NCBI GenBank assembly: GCA_028279475.1
Contig: JANQNR010000008.1
Coordinates: 1-36,102 of the forward strand
DNA length: 36,102 nucleotides
Direction of reading: 5' to 3'
From: Rickettsiales bacterium
GTDB taxonomy: Bacteria > Pseudomonadota > Alphaproteobacteria > Rickettsiales > UBA998
Position 1 is the stretch's first letter. Every line of letters starts with the position of its first letter. Of this stretch, positions 23,865 through 33,054 are shown piece by piece. Below the pieces are notes generated by a model. It made no database searches, was not told the DNA's origin, and saw only the letters and a list, made by a program, of their open reading frames with translations. The translations under genes and the position numbers were made by a program.

Positions 23865-24117
23865 GGTGTTATCCCTTTAATCATTCTATCTTTCAGCCAC
23901 CCTAACTAGGTGTTTTTGCCCCATATCACAAGGATTTTATGCAGGATCATATCGGGTTTTACAGCTGACCGGCATTCGCTAAGCCCAGTAATCCGTAGCC
24001 TCAGCATCACAAGCTGTATCATTTCGTAACAGAAAAGCAGGAAATTTTATTGTTTTGGATAGTATAAATCTCTGATAAACTATAGGGAATGAGTGACTAT
24101 GGAGAATATTAAAGCTC

Positions 24118-25188
24118 GTGTCCAAAGCCCCGGTAAATTATAGCACCAACCTTTTCTTTGAAGATCACAGCCTCTTGCCGGCACTTTACGGCGACAATGA
24201 CGCACATTTGAAGAAAATAGAAAAACTCCTGAAAGTTGAATCGGTTCCTCGTGGAAATATGCTAACCCTGATGGGCGCGCAACGTGATGTCGTGTTGGTC
24301 GAAGACATCTTGACCCAACTCTATGCAAAATTGCAAAAGGGCGAGGATATTGGTTCAAAAGAACTGGAAGCTGCCCTGCGCATGGCACCACCGGTGGACG
24401 ACACCACCCTCGATCATAAACCCTCGCGCAGTAAAAAACGTGCGGTAAAACGCGATGCCGGCACCGACGTTTATATTAAAACTCTGAAAAAGACGATCGA
24501 GCCCTACTCGCATATGCAGGCCAATTACATGCGGGCACTCTACGATCATGACATGGTGTTTGCACTGGGACCGGCAGGCACCGGGAAAACCTACATCGCT
24601 ATGGCCATGGCGATCTACATGTTCATGAATCACCGTGTGGAACGTATCATCCTATCACGCCCGGCCGTAGAGGCCGGTGAAAAACTAGGATTCCTGCCCG
24701 GCGATCTGAAGGAAAAAATCGATCCCTATCTGCGACCGCTCTATGATGCCCTGTTCGACATGATGCCAGCGGATATGGTAAATCGTATGATTGAAAATGG
24801 TGAAATTGAGGTAGCACCACTAGCCTTCATGCGTGGCCGCACCTTGTCTAACGCCTTTATCGTGCTGGACGAAGCGCAGAATACAACATCAACCCAGATG
24901 AAGATGTTCCTCACCCGACTGGGAGAAAATTCACGCATGGTTATCAATGGCGACCTTTCCCAGATTGATCTGCCGAAAGACATCAAATCCGGCCTGCATG
25001 ACTGTGTACGCAAAATTCGTCATATTGAAGGTATCTCTACCGTGTATTTCTCCGACACTGATGTCGTGCGTCATGAGTTGGCTGCCCGTGTTGTACAGGC
25101 CTATGATGACTGGGATCGTGGCGTCCGTCCGACGCGCACCTCGGACGATGAGTTGGACGCGTCCGAGGCCGACCCGCATGAAGGATAA
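24118..25188 (+). CDS. phoH: PhoH-like ATPase
   Basis: Cytosolic P-loop ATPase of the PhoH family, functionally tied to YbeY and RNA metabolism. The 356-residue protein has a KH-like N-terminal region, then Walker A GPAGTGKT at 151-158, RPAVEAGEKLGFLPGDLKEKIDPYLRPLYDAL, Walker B FIVLDEAQN and the sensor MVINGDLSQIDLP. The start is GTG 24118: upstream ATGs at 24090 and 24099 are out of frame. A GGAG is about 13 bases upstream, further than usual. First gene of phoH-ybeY-corC-lnt-aat. The miaB gene that often precedes it is not here. Confidence 0.94.
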   Translation: MSKAPVNYSTNLFFEDHSLLPALYGDNDAHLKKIEKLLKVESVPRGNMLTLMGAQRDVVLVEDILTQLYAKLQKGEDIGSKELEAALRMAPPVDDTTLDHKPSRSKKRAVKRDAGTDVYIKTLKKTIEPYSHMQANYMRALYDHDMVFALGPAGTGKTYIAMAMAIYMFMNHRVERIILSRPAVEAGEKLGFLPGDLKEKIDPYLRPLYDALFDMMPADMVNRMIENGEIEVAPLAFMRGRTLSNAFIVLDEAQNTTSTQMKMFLTRLGENSRMVINGDLSQIDLPKDIKSGLHDCVRKIRHIEGISTVYFSDTDVVRHELAARVVQAYDDWDRGVRPTRTSDDELDASEADPHEG

Positions 25189-25194
25189 TACCCT

Positions 25195-25773
25195 ATGAAG
25201 CGTGATATAGAACTGACCATCGCCATTCACCATGCCCCATGGCAAACTGCCGTCGAACAGCTGGAAGTTTATATTTGGCGTATTACACAGCATTGCCTGA
25301 AACGCATGGACAACGTACTCGACACCTACTGCAAAAAACAAGATGGCCGAACAGTTGGCCTTGCTATTGTGCTGACAGATATATCGGAGATCCAGGAACT
25401 GAACCAACGATTCCGTGGCAAAAACATGCCAACTAATGTCTTATCTTTTATTGCGGATAATGAGGCTCCTCAACCCGAAGAACAAGAATTAGTACTTGGG
25501 GATATCATTATCTGTTACGAAGTGATTGTTGAGGAAGCCAAGACACAGAATAAAACATTGCGGGCACATCTGGCACATATGATCGTACATGGGCTCTTGC
25601 ATCTGCTGGGATATGACCATATGCTGGATGAAGAAGCGGAAACGATGGAACAACTTGAACGCGATATTCTGGCCGGGCTACAGATAGACGACCCCTACGC
25701 TTGGCGTGATGCTCCAGAAGCAACAGACGTTTCTGTAACACCACCCACAACTCTCTTATACCCTGATGACTGA
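25195..25773 (+). CDS. ybeY: Endoribonuclease / rRNA maturation factor YbeY
   Basis: Zinc-dependent endoribonuclease needed for 16S rRNA 3'-end maturation and ribosome quality control. The 192-residue protein carries the metal site HGLLHLLGYDH (His132, His136, His142) and the upstream NVLSFIADNE and LGDIIICYEVI elements. It is slightly long because of an acidic C-terminal tail of about 25 residues. It starts 6 bases after phoH and overlaps corC by 8 bases. Confidence 0.96.
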   Translation: MKRDIELTIAIHHAPWQTAVEQLEVYIWRITQHCLKRMDNVLDTYCKKQDGRTVGLAIVLTDISEIQELNQRFRGKNMPTNVLSFIADNEAPQPEEQELVLGDIIICYEVIVEEAKTQNKTLRAHLAHMIVHGLLHLLGYDHMLDEEAETMEQLERDILAGLQIDDPYAWRDAPEATDVSVTPPTTLLYPDD

Positions 25774-26689
25774 GTCCACCTCTACTTCAAGCTTCTCATT
25801 TCTGGAAATGATGAAGCGGCTATGCTATCCATTCGCCAGGAAGGTATCAGTTGCGGATCACCAGCAGAACGTACAGGGATATACGTTGGAGGATGCGCTA
25901 GAAGAAGCGATGCAGGAGCATGGCGATGATACCAAAGTCATCACCGAAGATGAACGTTTCATTTTGAAGAAGATGTTGCGACTCGGCGATCTGACTGTTA
26001 GCGACATCATGATTCCCCGAGCGGATATTGTCGCCGTGGAGTACCAAATTACCCTGACCGAGTTGAAACAAGTGATCCGCGATGAACAGCATACCCGTAT
26101 GCCGGTCTATGATGATGTGCTGGACAAGCTGAAAGGCTTTATACACCTGAAAGACCTTGTGCCCTCGCTTGCCGGCGACGAACCCTTCGACATGGACAAG
26201 TTACTGCGCGAGATATACTTTATCTCCCCATCCATGCAATTGATCGACCTGCTGGTGCATATGCGGGTGACCGGCCATCACCTGGCGATCGTCGTTGATG
26301 AATATGGCGGAACGGACGGGCTAGTGACTCTGGAAGATATTTTTGAAGCACTGGTAGGTGAAATTCAGGACGAACACGATGTCAGCGACGACGAGCTGTC
26401 ACTTCGACGCATTAGTTCCCACCAGTTTGATATTGATGCCCGTATGCGTGTCGACCAGTTGGAAGAAACATTAGGACTGGACTTGCACGACGTACTACAG
26501 GATGAAGATTTCGATACGGTCGGTGGTTTCATTTTTGCTACGCTTCAGCGCGTCCCACTGGTCGGAGAATTCATGGATATTGAAAACATTGGGCGAATCA
26601 AAATTGTTGATGCCGATCCACGCCGCGTGCGCCGTATCCAGTTGCTACTGAACTATACCCCGCTGCCAACGAAAGCCAATCATTCATGA
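25766..26689 (+). CDS. corC: CorC/HlyC-family protein with CBS domains
   Basis: Cytoplasmic CBS-pair protein linked to magnesium/cobalt efflux. The 307-residue protein lacks the membrane DUF21 domain of larger relatives. After an N-terminal helix region come CBS 1 (VSDIMIPRADIVAVEYQ, about 78-130), CBS 2 (FISPSMQLIDLLVHMRVTGHHLAIVVDEYGGTDGLVTLEDIFEALVGEI, about 142-200) and a C-terminal CorC_HlyC transporter-associated domain (FDIDARMRVDQLEETLGL, FDTVGGFIF). It overlaps ybeY by 8 bases and lnt by 4, so it is in the same operon. Confidence 0.95.
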   Translation: MTESTSTSSFSFLEMMKRLCYPFARKVSVADHQQNVQGYTLEDALEEAMQEHGDDTKVITEDERFILKKMLRLGDLTVSDIMIPRADIVAVEYQITLTELKQVIRDEQHTRMPVYDDVLDKLKGFIHLKDLVPSLAGDEPFDMDKLLREIYFISPSMQLIDLLVHMRVTGHHLAIVVDEYGGTDGLVTLEDIFEALVGEIQDEHDVSDDELSLRRISSHQFDIDARMRVDQLEETLGLDLHDVLQDEDFDTVGGFIFATLQRVPLVGEFMDIENIGRIKIVDADPRRVRRIQLLLNYTPLPTKANHS

Positions 26690-28221
26690 TATCCCCCACA
26701 TTCTTCACCGGCTGGAAGGCCATGGTCTTGTTATGTGTTGCCGGTGCCCTTTCAACCCTGGCACTGGCACCATTTTTTTATGTGCCGTTACTTTGGATCA
26801 CCATCCCAATTTTTATCATGCTTATCAGAACGGCAGAACGCGCCCGGCAAGGCTTCTGGTATGGCTGGTGGTTTGGCTTCGGATATTTCTGTGCCGGTAT
26901 TTACTGGTTTGCTCATGCATTGCTGGTGGACGCTGCTGCCTTCGGCTGGCTGATTCCTTTTGCCGTGCTTGGCATCGGCGCAGGACTGGCTATCTATATT
27001 GGCCTGAACGGATGGATAGGCTACTACGCTCGTAACCTTCCTGTTGTCCCGTTTTCTCTGGCATTCGCATTGTTATGGACAGCCATGGAAGTCGTCCGCT
27101 CACTATTACTCACCGGCTTTCCATGGAATCTGATTGGCTATAGCTGGGCAGCGCATGACATCGCCATTCAGGTGGGAAGCATTGGCGGTATCTGGTGGCT
27201 CTCCCTGCTAACCATGATATTGGCTGCCCTGCCCCTTTGGTTGCACCCTGCCCCTAAAACCAGCCTGTTAACGTTGGCAGGGTTCACCTGCCTGTTGGTC
27301 TGGGGTGCATGGAGACTGGAAACACACCCGACCAGCTTCCGGGAAGATGTCACCTTGCGGATTGTCCAGGCCGCCATCCCACAGGACTTAAAATGGGATG
27401 AAGCCAAACGCCTGGAAGCACATAATAAACACTTACAATTGAGCATGTCAGCCGGCCATGAGGATGTCACCCACATTATCTGGCCGGAAAGCGCCATGAC
27501 ATTCCGATTTGAACCGGGCGATTTCTGGACGCGGGAGTTAGCATACGTAGCCCCAAAAGGCGGCGCACTCATCACCGGTGTCGTCAGAGCAGAACCGCCT
27601 GTCATGCCCGGTGCACCACCCAGACTCTACAATAGTCTGAAATCTGTTACACATGATGCGGCAATTGACACCGTCTATGACAAGCGCAAGCTGGTACCAT
27701 TTGGTGAATATGTACCGTTTCGCTCGGTGCTTCCTCTAGAAAAAATCACCCACGGATCGCTGGATTTCACCGCCGGTAGCCATACTGGCTCACTGCAAAC
27801 GGCAGGCGCACCTCCGTTCCGCCCGCTGATCTGTTACGAAGCTATCTTCCCGGCTCTCAGCCAGGACTCTCATCCTGACTGGTTACTCAATATCACCAAT
27901 GATGGCTGGTTCGGCGATAGTACCGGCCCCTACCAGCATTTTCATATGGCACGGATGCGCGCCGTGGAACAAGGCGTACCGCTGGTGCGCGCAGCTAATA
28001 CCGGGATCAGTGCAATCATCGATCCTTATGGCCGTCGCATCGCCTCGCTGGGCCTTGGAACCTCAGGCGTATTGGACGCCAACCTGCCATATCCCGCACC
28101 ACAGCGTACACTTTATGGCTATTACGGGCATTGGGTATTGGGCTATACGGTTATCGTTCTGTTAATGCTCATTGGCTATACTACGCTTCATACAAGGCGT
28201 ATACATGATCCTAATTCCTGA
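26686..28221 (+). CDS. lnt: Apolipoprotein N-acyltransferase
   Basis: Inner-membrane enzyme that adds the third acyl chain to lipoproteins, the last step before their export to the outer membrane. The 511-residue protein has seven or eight helices in the first 210 residues, then a periplasmic nitrilase-like domain with the triad Glu268 (IIWPESAM), Lys333 (YDKRKLVPFGEYVPFR) and Cys383 (LICYEAIFP), and a last helix at about 485-502. It overlaps corC by 4 bases (ATGA). Its products would include BamE in this window. Confidence 0.96.
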   Translation: MISPTFFTGWKAMVLLCVAGALSTLALAPFFYVPLLWITIPIFIMLIRTAERARQGFWYGWWFGFGYFCAGIYWFAHALLVDAAAFGWLIPFAVLGIGAGLAIYIGLNGWIGYYARNLPVVPFSLAFALLWTAMEVVRSLLLTGFPWNLIGYSWAAHDIAIQVGSIGGIWWLSLLTMILAALPLWLHPAPKTSLLTLAGFTCLLVWGAWRLETHPTSFREDVTLRIVQAAIPQDLKWDEAKRLEAHNKHLQLSMSAGHEDVTHIIWPESAMTFRFEPGDFWTRELAYVAPKGGALITGVVRAEPPVMPGAPPRLYNSLKSVTHDAAIDTVYDKRKLVPFGEYVPFRSVLPLEKITHGSLDFTAGSHTGSLQTAGAPPFRPLICYEAIFPALSQDSHPDWLLNITNDGWFGDSTGPYQHFHMARMRAVEQGVPLVRAANTGISAIIDPYGRRIASLGLGTSGVLDANLPYPAPQRTLYGYYGHWVLGYTVIVLLMLIGYTTLHTRRIHDPNS

Positions 28222-28885
28222 ACTTGTACTGGCCGCATATGAGACCGGCTATTTCCCCATGGCAGAAAGCCAGGATGCGACGGATGTGCTTTGGTTCAAC
28301 CCCGATCCCCGCGCCATCATTCCACTGGATGAGTTCCACATCCCCAAAAGCCTGAAAAAGACCGTCCGTCAAGAACCCTATAAAATTACTGTAGATCAGG
28401 CATTCCGAGCCGTCATGGAAGGGTGTAGTGAACCGCGCGGCCCAGAACGTGAATGCTGGATCAACCCTGCCATTCTGAATGCATACTGCGAATTGCATGA
28501 ACTGGGGCATGCCCACTCCATTGAATGCTGGCATGAGGAGCAGTTGGTCGGCGGACTTTACGGCGTTTCTCTGGGCGCTGCCTTTTTCGGAGAAAGCATG
28601 TTTTCCCGAATGGATGACGCCAGTAAAATTACGTTGGTTTACCTGCTGGAAATCATGCTACGCGCCGAATATGAACTCCTGGATACCCAATATGTGAACG
28701 ATCACCTGCAACAATTCGGTGTCACTGAAATCCCACGCACCGACTATTTAGGCAGGTTGATGAGAGCACAAATCGCTTCCCCCAACCCCTCACACCATTT
28801 TTCACAATGGGGTATGCGAGTATCCTCCATGCCGCCATATACTTTTAAAGTAATGGAACCCTCCTCATCACGATCCAGCTGGTGA
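28205..28885 (+). CDS. aat: Leucyl/phenylalanyl-tRNA-protein transferase
   Basis: Transfers Leu or Phe from tRNA to N-terminal Arg/Lys of proteins, marking them for the ClpS/ClpAP N-end rule. From ATG 28205 it has 226 residues with LAAYETGYFPMAES, the FNPDPRAIIPLD box, CWINPAILNAYCELHELGHAHSIE, GLYGVSLGAAFFGESMFSR and LLDTQYVNDHLQQFG. ATG 28205 overlaps lnt by 17 bases; ATG 28172 is further inside lnt and adds non-family residues. The last ~47 residues, after YLGRLMRAQ, are unlike the usual C-terminus and are encoded opposite ppx, a 142-base tail-to-tail overlap. Confidence 0.93.
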   Translation: MILIPELVLAAYETGYFPMAESQDATDVLWFNPDPRAIIPLDEFHIPKSLKKTVRQEPYKITVDQAFRAVMEGCSEPRGPERECWINPAILNAYCELHELGHAHSIECWHEEQLVGGLYGVSLGAAFFGESMFSRMDDASKITLVYLLEIMLRAEYELLDTQYVNDHLQQFGVTEIPRTDYLGRLMRAQIASPNPSHHFSQWGMRVSSMPPYTFKVMEPSSSRSSW

Positions 28886-30189
28886 TCTTCGAGTAGATCG
28901 GCGGAACCCGCGCTAAGGCTGTAAGCCATGTCTGCCAATTGCCCGAGCGCATAGGCAAACTGTTGCTGCCGTTCGGAGATGAGTGTCAACGCCGGATGCA
29001 TCAACTTCAACTTGGCACGATGCCGGTGGTATAGTGCCAGCGCCAGCATCACCTGCTCATCATGCTGCATGCCATACCCCAGCGTCGATAAAATGCGCTC
29101 AAACGCATATTCCGCTCGGTAATCCGGATGTACGGCGGTCGCAATCTCACTGATTTCACAAAATGCCCGCACCAACCGTTTCTCACCAGTGGTGCATGGA
29201 AGCACGGAATGAATCCAATGCGCTAATGCTTCCATATAGCCTTTCTCCGGTCCAGGTGATGGCAATGCCTGCACCAGTGCTAATAGCGGGTCGTAAGGAT
29301 CTGGATCATGGTAATGCAGGCGTAACGCCCCTTCTCGAATACCAGCCGAGGCAAAAATTACATCCGCCGCGTTGGTACGATACATCAACATATTCAGTAG
29401 AATAGCTGCGGGGAGTGCTGCTTTCTGCCGCTTTTGTGCAACCCCGGTGAAGTAATATCCTTCCTGTACATCCTGTTCCATGGTCTCGATCAGTTGCAAT
29501 AACTCCTGTCTGTTCATACCGTAATCGTGAATAATGCGCAGCGGATAAGCATGACGTTTCATATGATGGCGGGCAATGGCACGAAAGCTCCCTCCCACCG
29601 CATAAATGTGCGCGGCAGGCGCGGGGATATGATGCTGTTCCAATTGCTCTTCCAGCCAAGCTTCATATGCCTCGCGACCATGTACATGGTAATATTCGGC
29701 CATAACCAGCGAACCGGATGGAATGGAACATTCCGGCGTAATGTCGGCTTCGATACCCAGCCGAGCCAGTTCCACGCTACCACCTCCCATATCCACTACC
29801 AGTCCTCTAGGGTTATAGCTGGTGGCCTGTACGCCGGCGGCAGCATAGCGCGCCTCGTCCATGCCGGAAAGAATCTCGACTGGTCGCTCAAGAATATCTG
29901 ATAATTCCTGAGCAAATTCAGTGCCATCACGAGCATTACGGATGGCGGCTGTCGCCAGAACCTGCACCATATTCGGTTGCCGAGCATCCAGAATATGACG
30001 GAACCGGGCGATGGTCATCCGTGCACAATCCTTCCCTTCTTTTGGTAGGTACCCTTCCGTGTCGGTTGCGCCCAGAGAGCAAAGCGATTTCTGATTAAAA
30101 ACCGGCTGCACGTGGTTGCCTTCACATTGATACAACACCAGTCGGACGCTGTTGGATCCAATATCAATAACGGCAGCTAACACGGACAA
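28744..30189 (-). CDS. ppx: Ppx/GppA-family phosphatase (exopolyphosphatase or pppGpp phosphohydrolase)
   Basis: ASKHA-fold enzyme that degrades polyphosphate or pppGpp. The 481-residue protein has phosphate-1 motif AAVIDIGSNSVRLVLY, LATAAIRNARDG, VVDMGGGSVELARL (phosphate-2) and YAVGGSFRAIARHHM, and a long helical C-terminal part with a conserved HPDYRAEYAFERIL. Sequence alone does not separate Ppx from GppA. The start is TTG 30189 or GTG 30183; the upstream DUF4340 gene stops at 30191, one base before. It is the last gene of the Gld-like operon and overlaps aat. A link between polyphosphate and that transporter is only inferred. Confidence 0.92.
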   Translation of the reverse strand: MSVLAAVIDIGSNSVRLVLYQCEGNHVQPVFNQKSLCSLGATDTEGYLPKEGKDCARMTIARFRHILDARQPNMVQVLATAAIRNARDGTEFAQELSDILERPVEILSGMDEARYAAAGVQATSYNPRGLVVDMGGGSVELARLGIEADITPECSIPSGSLVMAEYYHVHGREAYEAWLEEQLEQHHIPAPAAHIYAVGGSFRAIARHHMKRHAYPLRIIHDYGMNRQELLQLIETMEQDVQEGYYFTGVAQKRQKAALPAAILLNMLMYRTNAADVIFASAGIREGALRLHYHDPDPYDPLLALVQALPSPGPEKGYMEALAHWIHSVLPCTTGEKRLVRAFCEISEIATAVHPDYRAEYAFERILSTLGYGMQHDEQVMLALALYHRHRAKLKLMHPALTLISERQQQFAYALGQLADMAYSLSAGSADLLEDHQLDRDEEGSITLKVYGGMEDTRIPHCEKWCEGLGEAICALINLPK

Positions 30190-30190
30190 C

Positions 30191-31228
30191 CTATTTCAAT
30201 TCCACAATATCAAAATAGGAGCGCGTCAACTGGTTAAGCTGGAACTGCCCGAGTTTGTACAACCAGCCCCTGGTACGCTCGTTGATCTCCTGCGCCTCCT
30301 TGCGCACCGCCTCCAGTGACTTAATGCCTTTCATGCTGTCATCACGCAGTTTTGGTCGTACATCGGCGATAAATTCTGCCCATTGCTCATGATGGACTTC
30401 ATAAAAATTCACCCGTAATTCCAGCCCGTCAAACGTTTCCACAATCACGGTGCTGAATGGTGTACCCTCATATGTATCTTTTTCCAGCACATGAATGAAT
30501 TTCATCCGCTCAAAATAGTTGCTGGCATCGAACGGAGTTTTCTGCTGCTTTAGCTGCTTGTCATTTGGCAAAGGCTTTAAGACCATCCGATCTTCTGGGC
30601 TAGAACGCTCATAACGATAATCGCGCTTGCCCTGTTTAAAGTCAAAACGGATCCGCTTCACCCGCTTCCGATCGACAGAAAACAGCTCATAATGCAACCA
30701 GTCTTTTGGGCTGGGTTGAAACGCCAATACACCACTGGCCAGCCAAGTCTGCGTCGCTTCTGGCATACGTGCGTAGGTGCCTGCAATATCAGTCGCGACT
30801 TTGCCCAGTATCACGTGATGCAGCACCTCCCCTTCCCGCCTGATGATGATCTCACGTCCCAATGTTTCATCTACCCCGATACGGTGGAACTTCTCCGGGT
30901 CGGTGGTTTTCGGGTCACGCAACTCACTTTGCGACAGGAACAGCAACAGCTTGCGGATTTCAGCCGTTGAGGCCGGGTAGTTGAAGATTTCTTTCACCTG
31001 CCAGTCACCCGACTCACTCAGATGCAGCGTCGTCATCTGTTCGCCCTGTCGGATACTGATTTCATCGACATCATTGAGTGTGTCTTTCAGACCGGGCGTT
31101 AACAACGCATAACCGCTCTCCCCTTTTTCCGTGCTCAACTGTGATGGACGCAGCACCAGCGCCAACCCCACCACGATGATCGCCAACACCGCCAGTATCT
31201 TCTCACGCTTGCCCAGTGTCTGGATCAT
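30191..31228 (-). CDS. DUF4340-domain protein
   Basis: A membrane-anchored protein of 345 residues with a single N-terminal helix (about 10-28, ILAVLAIIVVGLALVL), probably facing the periplasm. The core has SESGDWQVKEIFNYPASTAEI, RIGVDETLGREIIIR and TWLASGVLAFQPSPKDWLHYEL, the DUF4340 pattern of two related beta-rich units. DUF4340 genes regularly accompany GldF/GldG-like ABC transporters, as here. ATG 31228 is chosen: GGAGG lies 5 bases upstream and it overlaps the gldG-like stop by 4 bases. Function unknown. Confidence 0.85.
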   Translation of the reverse strand: MIQTLGKREKILAVLAIIVVGLALVLRPSQLSTEKGESGYALLTPGLKDTLNDVDEISIRQGEQMTTLHLSESGDWQVKEIFNYPASTAEIRKLLLFLSQSELRDPKTTDPEKFHRIGVDETLGREIIIRREGEVLHHVILGKVATDIAGTYARMPEATQTWLASGVLAFQPSPKDWLHYELFSVDRKRVKRIRFDFKQGKRDYRYERSSPEDRMVLKPLPNDKQLKQQKTPFDASNYFERMKFIHVLEKDTYEGTPFSTVIVETFDGLELRVNFYEVHHEQWAEFIADVRPKLRDDSMKGIKSLEAVRKEAQEINERTRGWLYKLGQFQLNQLTRSYFDIVELK

Positions 31229-33051
31229 GCTTTCCTCCGACGCAACCATCCAGGCAGCAGAAATGACAGCACCAACACAGCCAGCGGCACCACAACAATA
31301 TTCAACAAGGCAATCCGCATTCCCAACAACTCAATATCCCGACTGAGCTCACGCTGTACGGCCCGCAATTGCTTGCGGGTTTCCAGGAATGCATTACGAA
31401 AGCTTTTAATCTCGCTAGCCTGCGCCTGTGAAAATAATTGATCTCCCTCCTGCTCCTGTGCTTGCAACTCACGCATACGGACTTCCATTTGTTTTAGTTT
31501 TCCCTGTAACCGGGATTCTTCTTCACGGAAAGCAATCTCCGCCTGCTCTTTTAATGCATCCAGCACCGTAAACCGGCGATCCTCCGTATCTCGGGTACGT
31601 AATGTTACCAACGCTCCGCTACCACTGAGATATTCCACCGCATTCAGCACAAACGCTCCATTGTCAGCATTCGGGACAAACACCTCTTCTCCGAACATGG
31701 TGCGTCGCTGCACCCAGAATTCATCGCGCAGCATATCGGTATCGGCGACCAGAATCGCTGTTACCGGTTCCTCCGACGCACTGACATGCCCTTCCTGACC
31801 TGCCTTCCCTGGAAAAGCGCTCTCTACCACACCACTTACCTGCGCTGCCAGCACCAGTGGCTCACCATCCGGCACATAATTGCGGAACAGTTGCAATGCA
31901 TCGTCCTGATCCGTTTTCAATACTGTTGCATCCAGCGCCATCGCCGCCGGTGTGGTCGTAATCAACGGTTCCATTGTCAAGGGCGAGTCCTCGTCCTGCA
32001 CTAAAAATCCGGACTCAATCATGCGCACGCCGTTCAACGATGCCGTAATGACCGATTCCTGCGACAGATAGTCTTGATTCATTTGCAACCAGGTGATCTT
32101 GGGAAAAGCCTGAAGGCGCGACTGTGCATCATCGCTTTGCACGTGAATTGCTGCGGCTTTCTCGGAGGCCACCTTGCCTTCTGCCAATCCAACGCCCCAG
32201 TGCCTGAACAGCGCCGGCAACTTGCTCTCCTTAAAGCTCATCATCTCCAGGTTGACATGTCCGTCCAGAAACGCGATTAGCTTGCCACCTTTGAGAACAT
32301 ACTGGTCGATGGCATATTGCATATCCTCACTCAGATCATAGGGATGAACAAGCATCAACGTGTCCAGCCCTTCGGGAATAGACGCCTCGTGTTTATCCAG
32401 CATTTGCACATCGAAATGCCGCTCCAGTTGCAGCAGGAACACCCATGGGCGGAACGATGGCAACATCATCATGTTATTGTTACCACCACCACGAATCGGC
32501 AGGCTGGTCAGTATCCCGACTTTCTTTTTCTCCGGGTACGCCACCTTGTAGATTAGCTGGCTGATTTCATACTCTAAAAATCGGTCGCGCTCCGGGTCAA
32601 AGAACGGAATCACCCCACGGTCATCGGTGGAATTTTCGACGCTTAGCCCGAAATAGAACTTGTTGCCGACACCATCGACCGAAATCCCTTCAATCCCATG
32701 CGAAACGGCGATGTCTTCCGCTTCCGTGAAGGGCTCCGGGTTAATGAACTCCACGCTTAACTGACCATCTGACAAATCTTCATATTGCCGCAGCATCCCC
32801 CGAATACGAGCGGCATAGGATTGAAATACTGGTAGCCCGTTGGCTACTTCCTCGGCAAAGAAAAACCGCACCCGCATCGGTTCCTCCAACGACGTCAGCA
32901 TGGTCTTTGTTTCGTCCGAGATAGTGAAACGAGCATTCTCCGTCAGATCGAGCCGAGCATTGTAAAGCACGGAGCGTGCCAGCATATTTATACCAATCAG
33001 CACGACAACTGCCAGTATTATTGTAAGCAGGAAACGTCCCCTAAATTGCAT
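31225..33051 (-). CDS. GldG-like ABC-associated periplasmic protein
   Basis: Partner of a GldF-type permease; family members have a large extracytoplasmic ABC_transp_aux domain. The 608-residue protein has an N-terminal helix (about 8-28), LYNARLDLTENARFTISDET, VEFINPEPFTEAEDIA, KKKVGILTSLPIRGG, the DTLMLVHPYDLSEDMQYAIDQYVLKGGKLIAFLDG core, a coiled-coil stretch at about 520-580 and a final helix at about 585-603 followed by RRRKA. It starts 3 bases after the permease gene. GldG proteins are required for gliding in Bacteroidota; the alphaproteobacterial role is unknown. Confidence 0.88.
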   Translation of the reverse strand: MQFRGRFLLTIILAVVVLIGINMLARSVLYNARLDLTENARFTISDETKTMLTSLEEPMRVRFFFAEEVANGLPVFQSYAARIRGMLRQYEDLSDGQLSVEFINPEPFTEAEDIAVSHGIEGISVDGVGNKFYFGLSVENSTDDRGVIPFFDPERDRFLEYEISQLIYKVAYPEKKKVGILTSLPIRGGGNNNMMMLPSFRPWVFLLQLERHFDVQMLDKHEASIPEGLDTLMLVHPYDLSEDMQYAIDQYVLKGGKLIAFLDGHVNLEMMSFKESKLPALFRHWGVGLAEGKVASEKAAAIHVQSDDAQSRLQAFPKITWLQMNQDYLSQESVITASLNGVRMIESGFLVQDEDSPLTMEPLITTTPAAMALDATVLKTDQDDALQLFRNYVPDGEPLVLAAQVSGVVESAFPGKAGQEGHVSASEEPVTAILVADTDMLRDEFWVQRRTMFGEEVFVPNADNGAFVLNAVEYLSGSGALVTLRTRDTEDRRFTVLDALKEQAEIAFREEESRLQGKLKQMEVRMRELQAQEQEGDQLFSQAQASEIKSFRNAFLETRKQLRAVQRELSRDIELLGMRIALLNIVVVPLAVLVLSFLLPGWLRRRKA

Positions 33052-33054
33052 GTC

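Noticed and set aside
23895..23920. CACC...GGTG hairpin with TTTTT upstream of trcR
   Set aside because: Only a 4-bp stem, and no plus-strand gene ends there.
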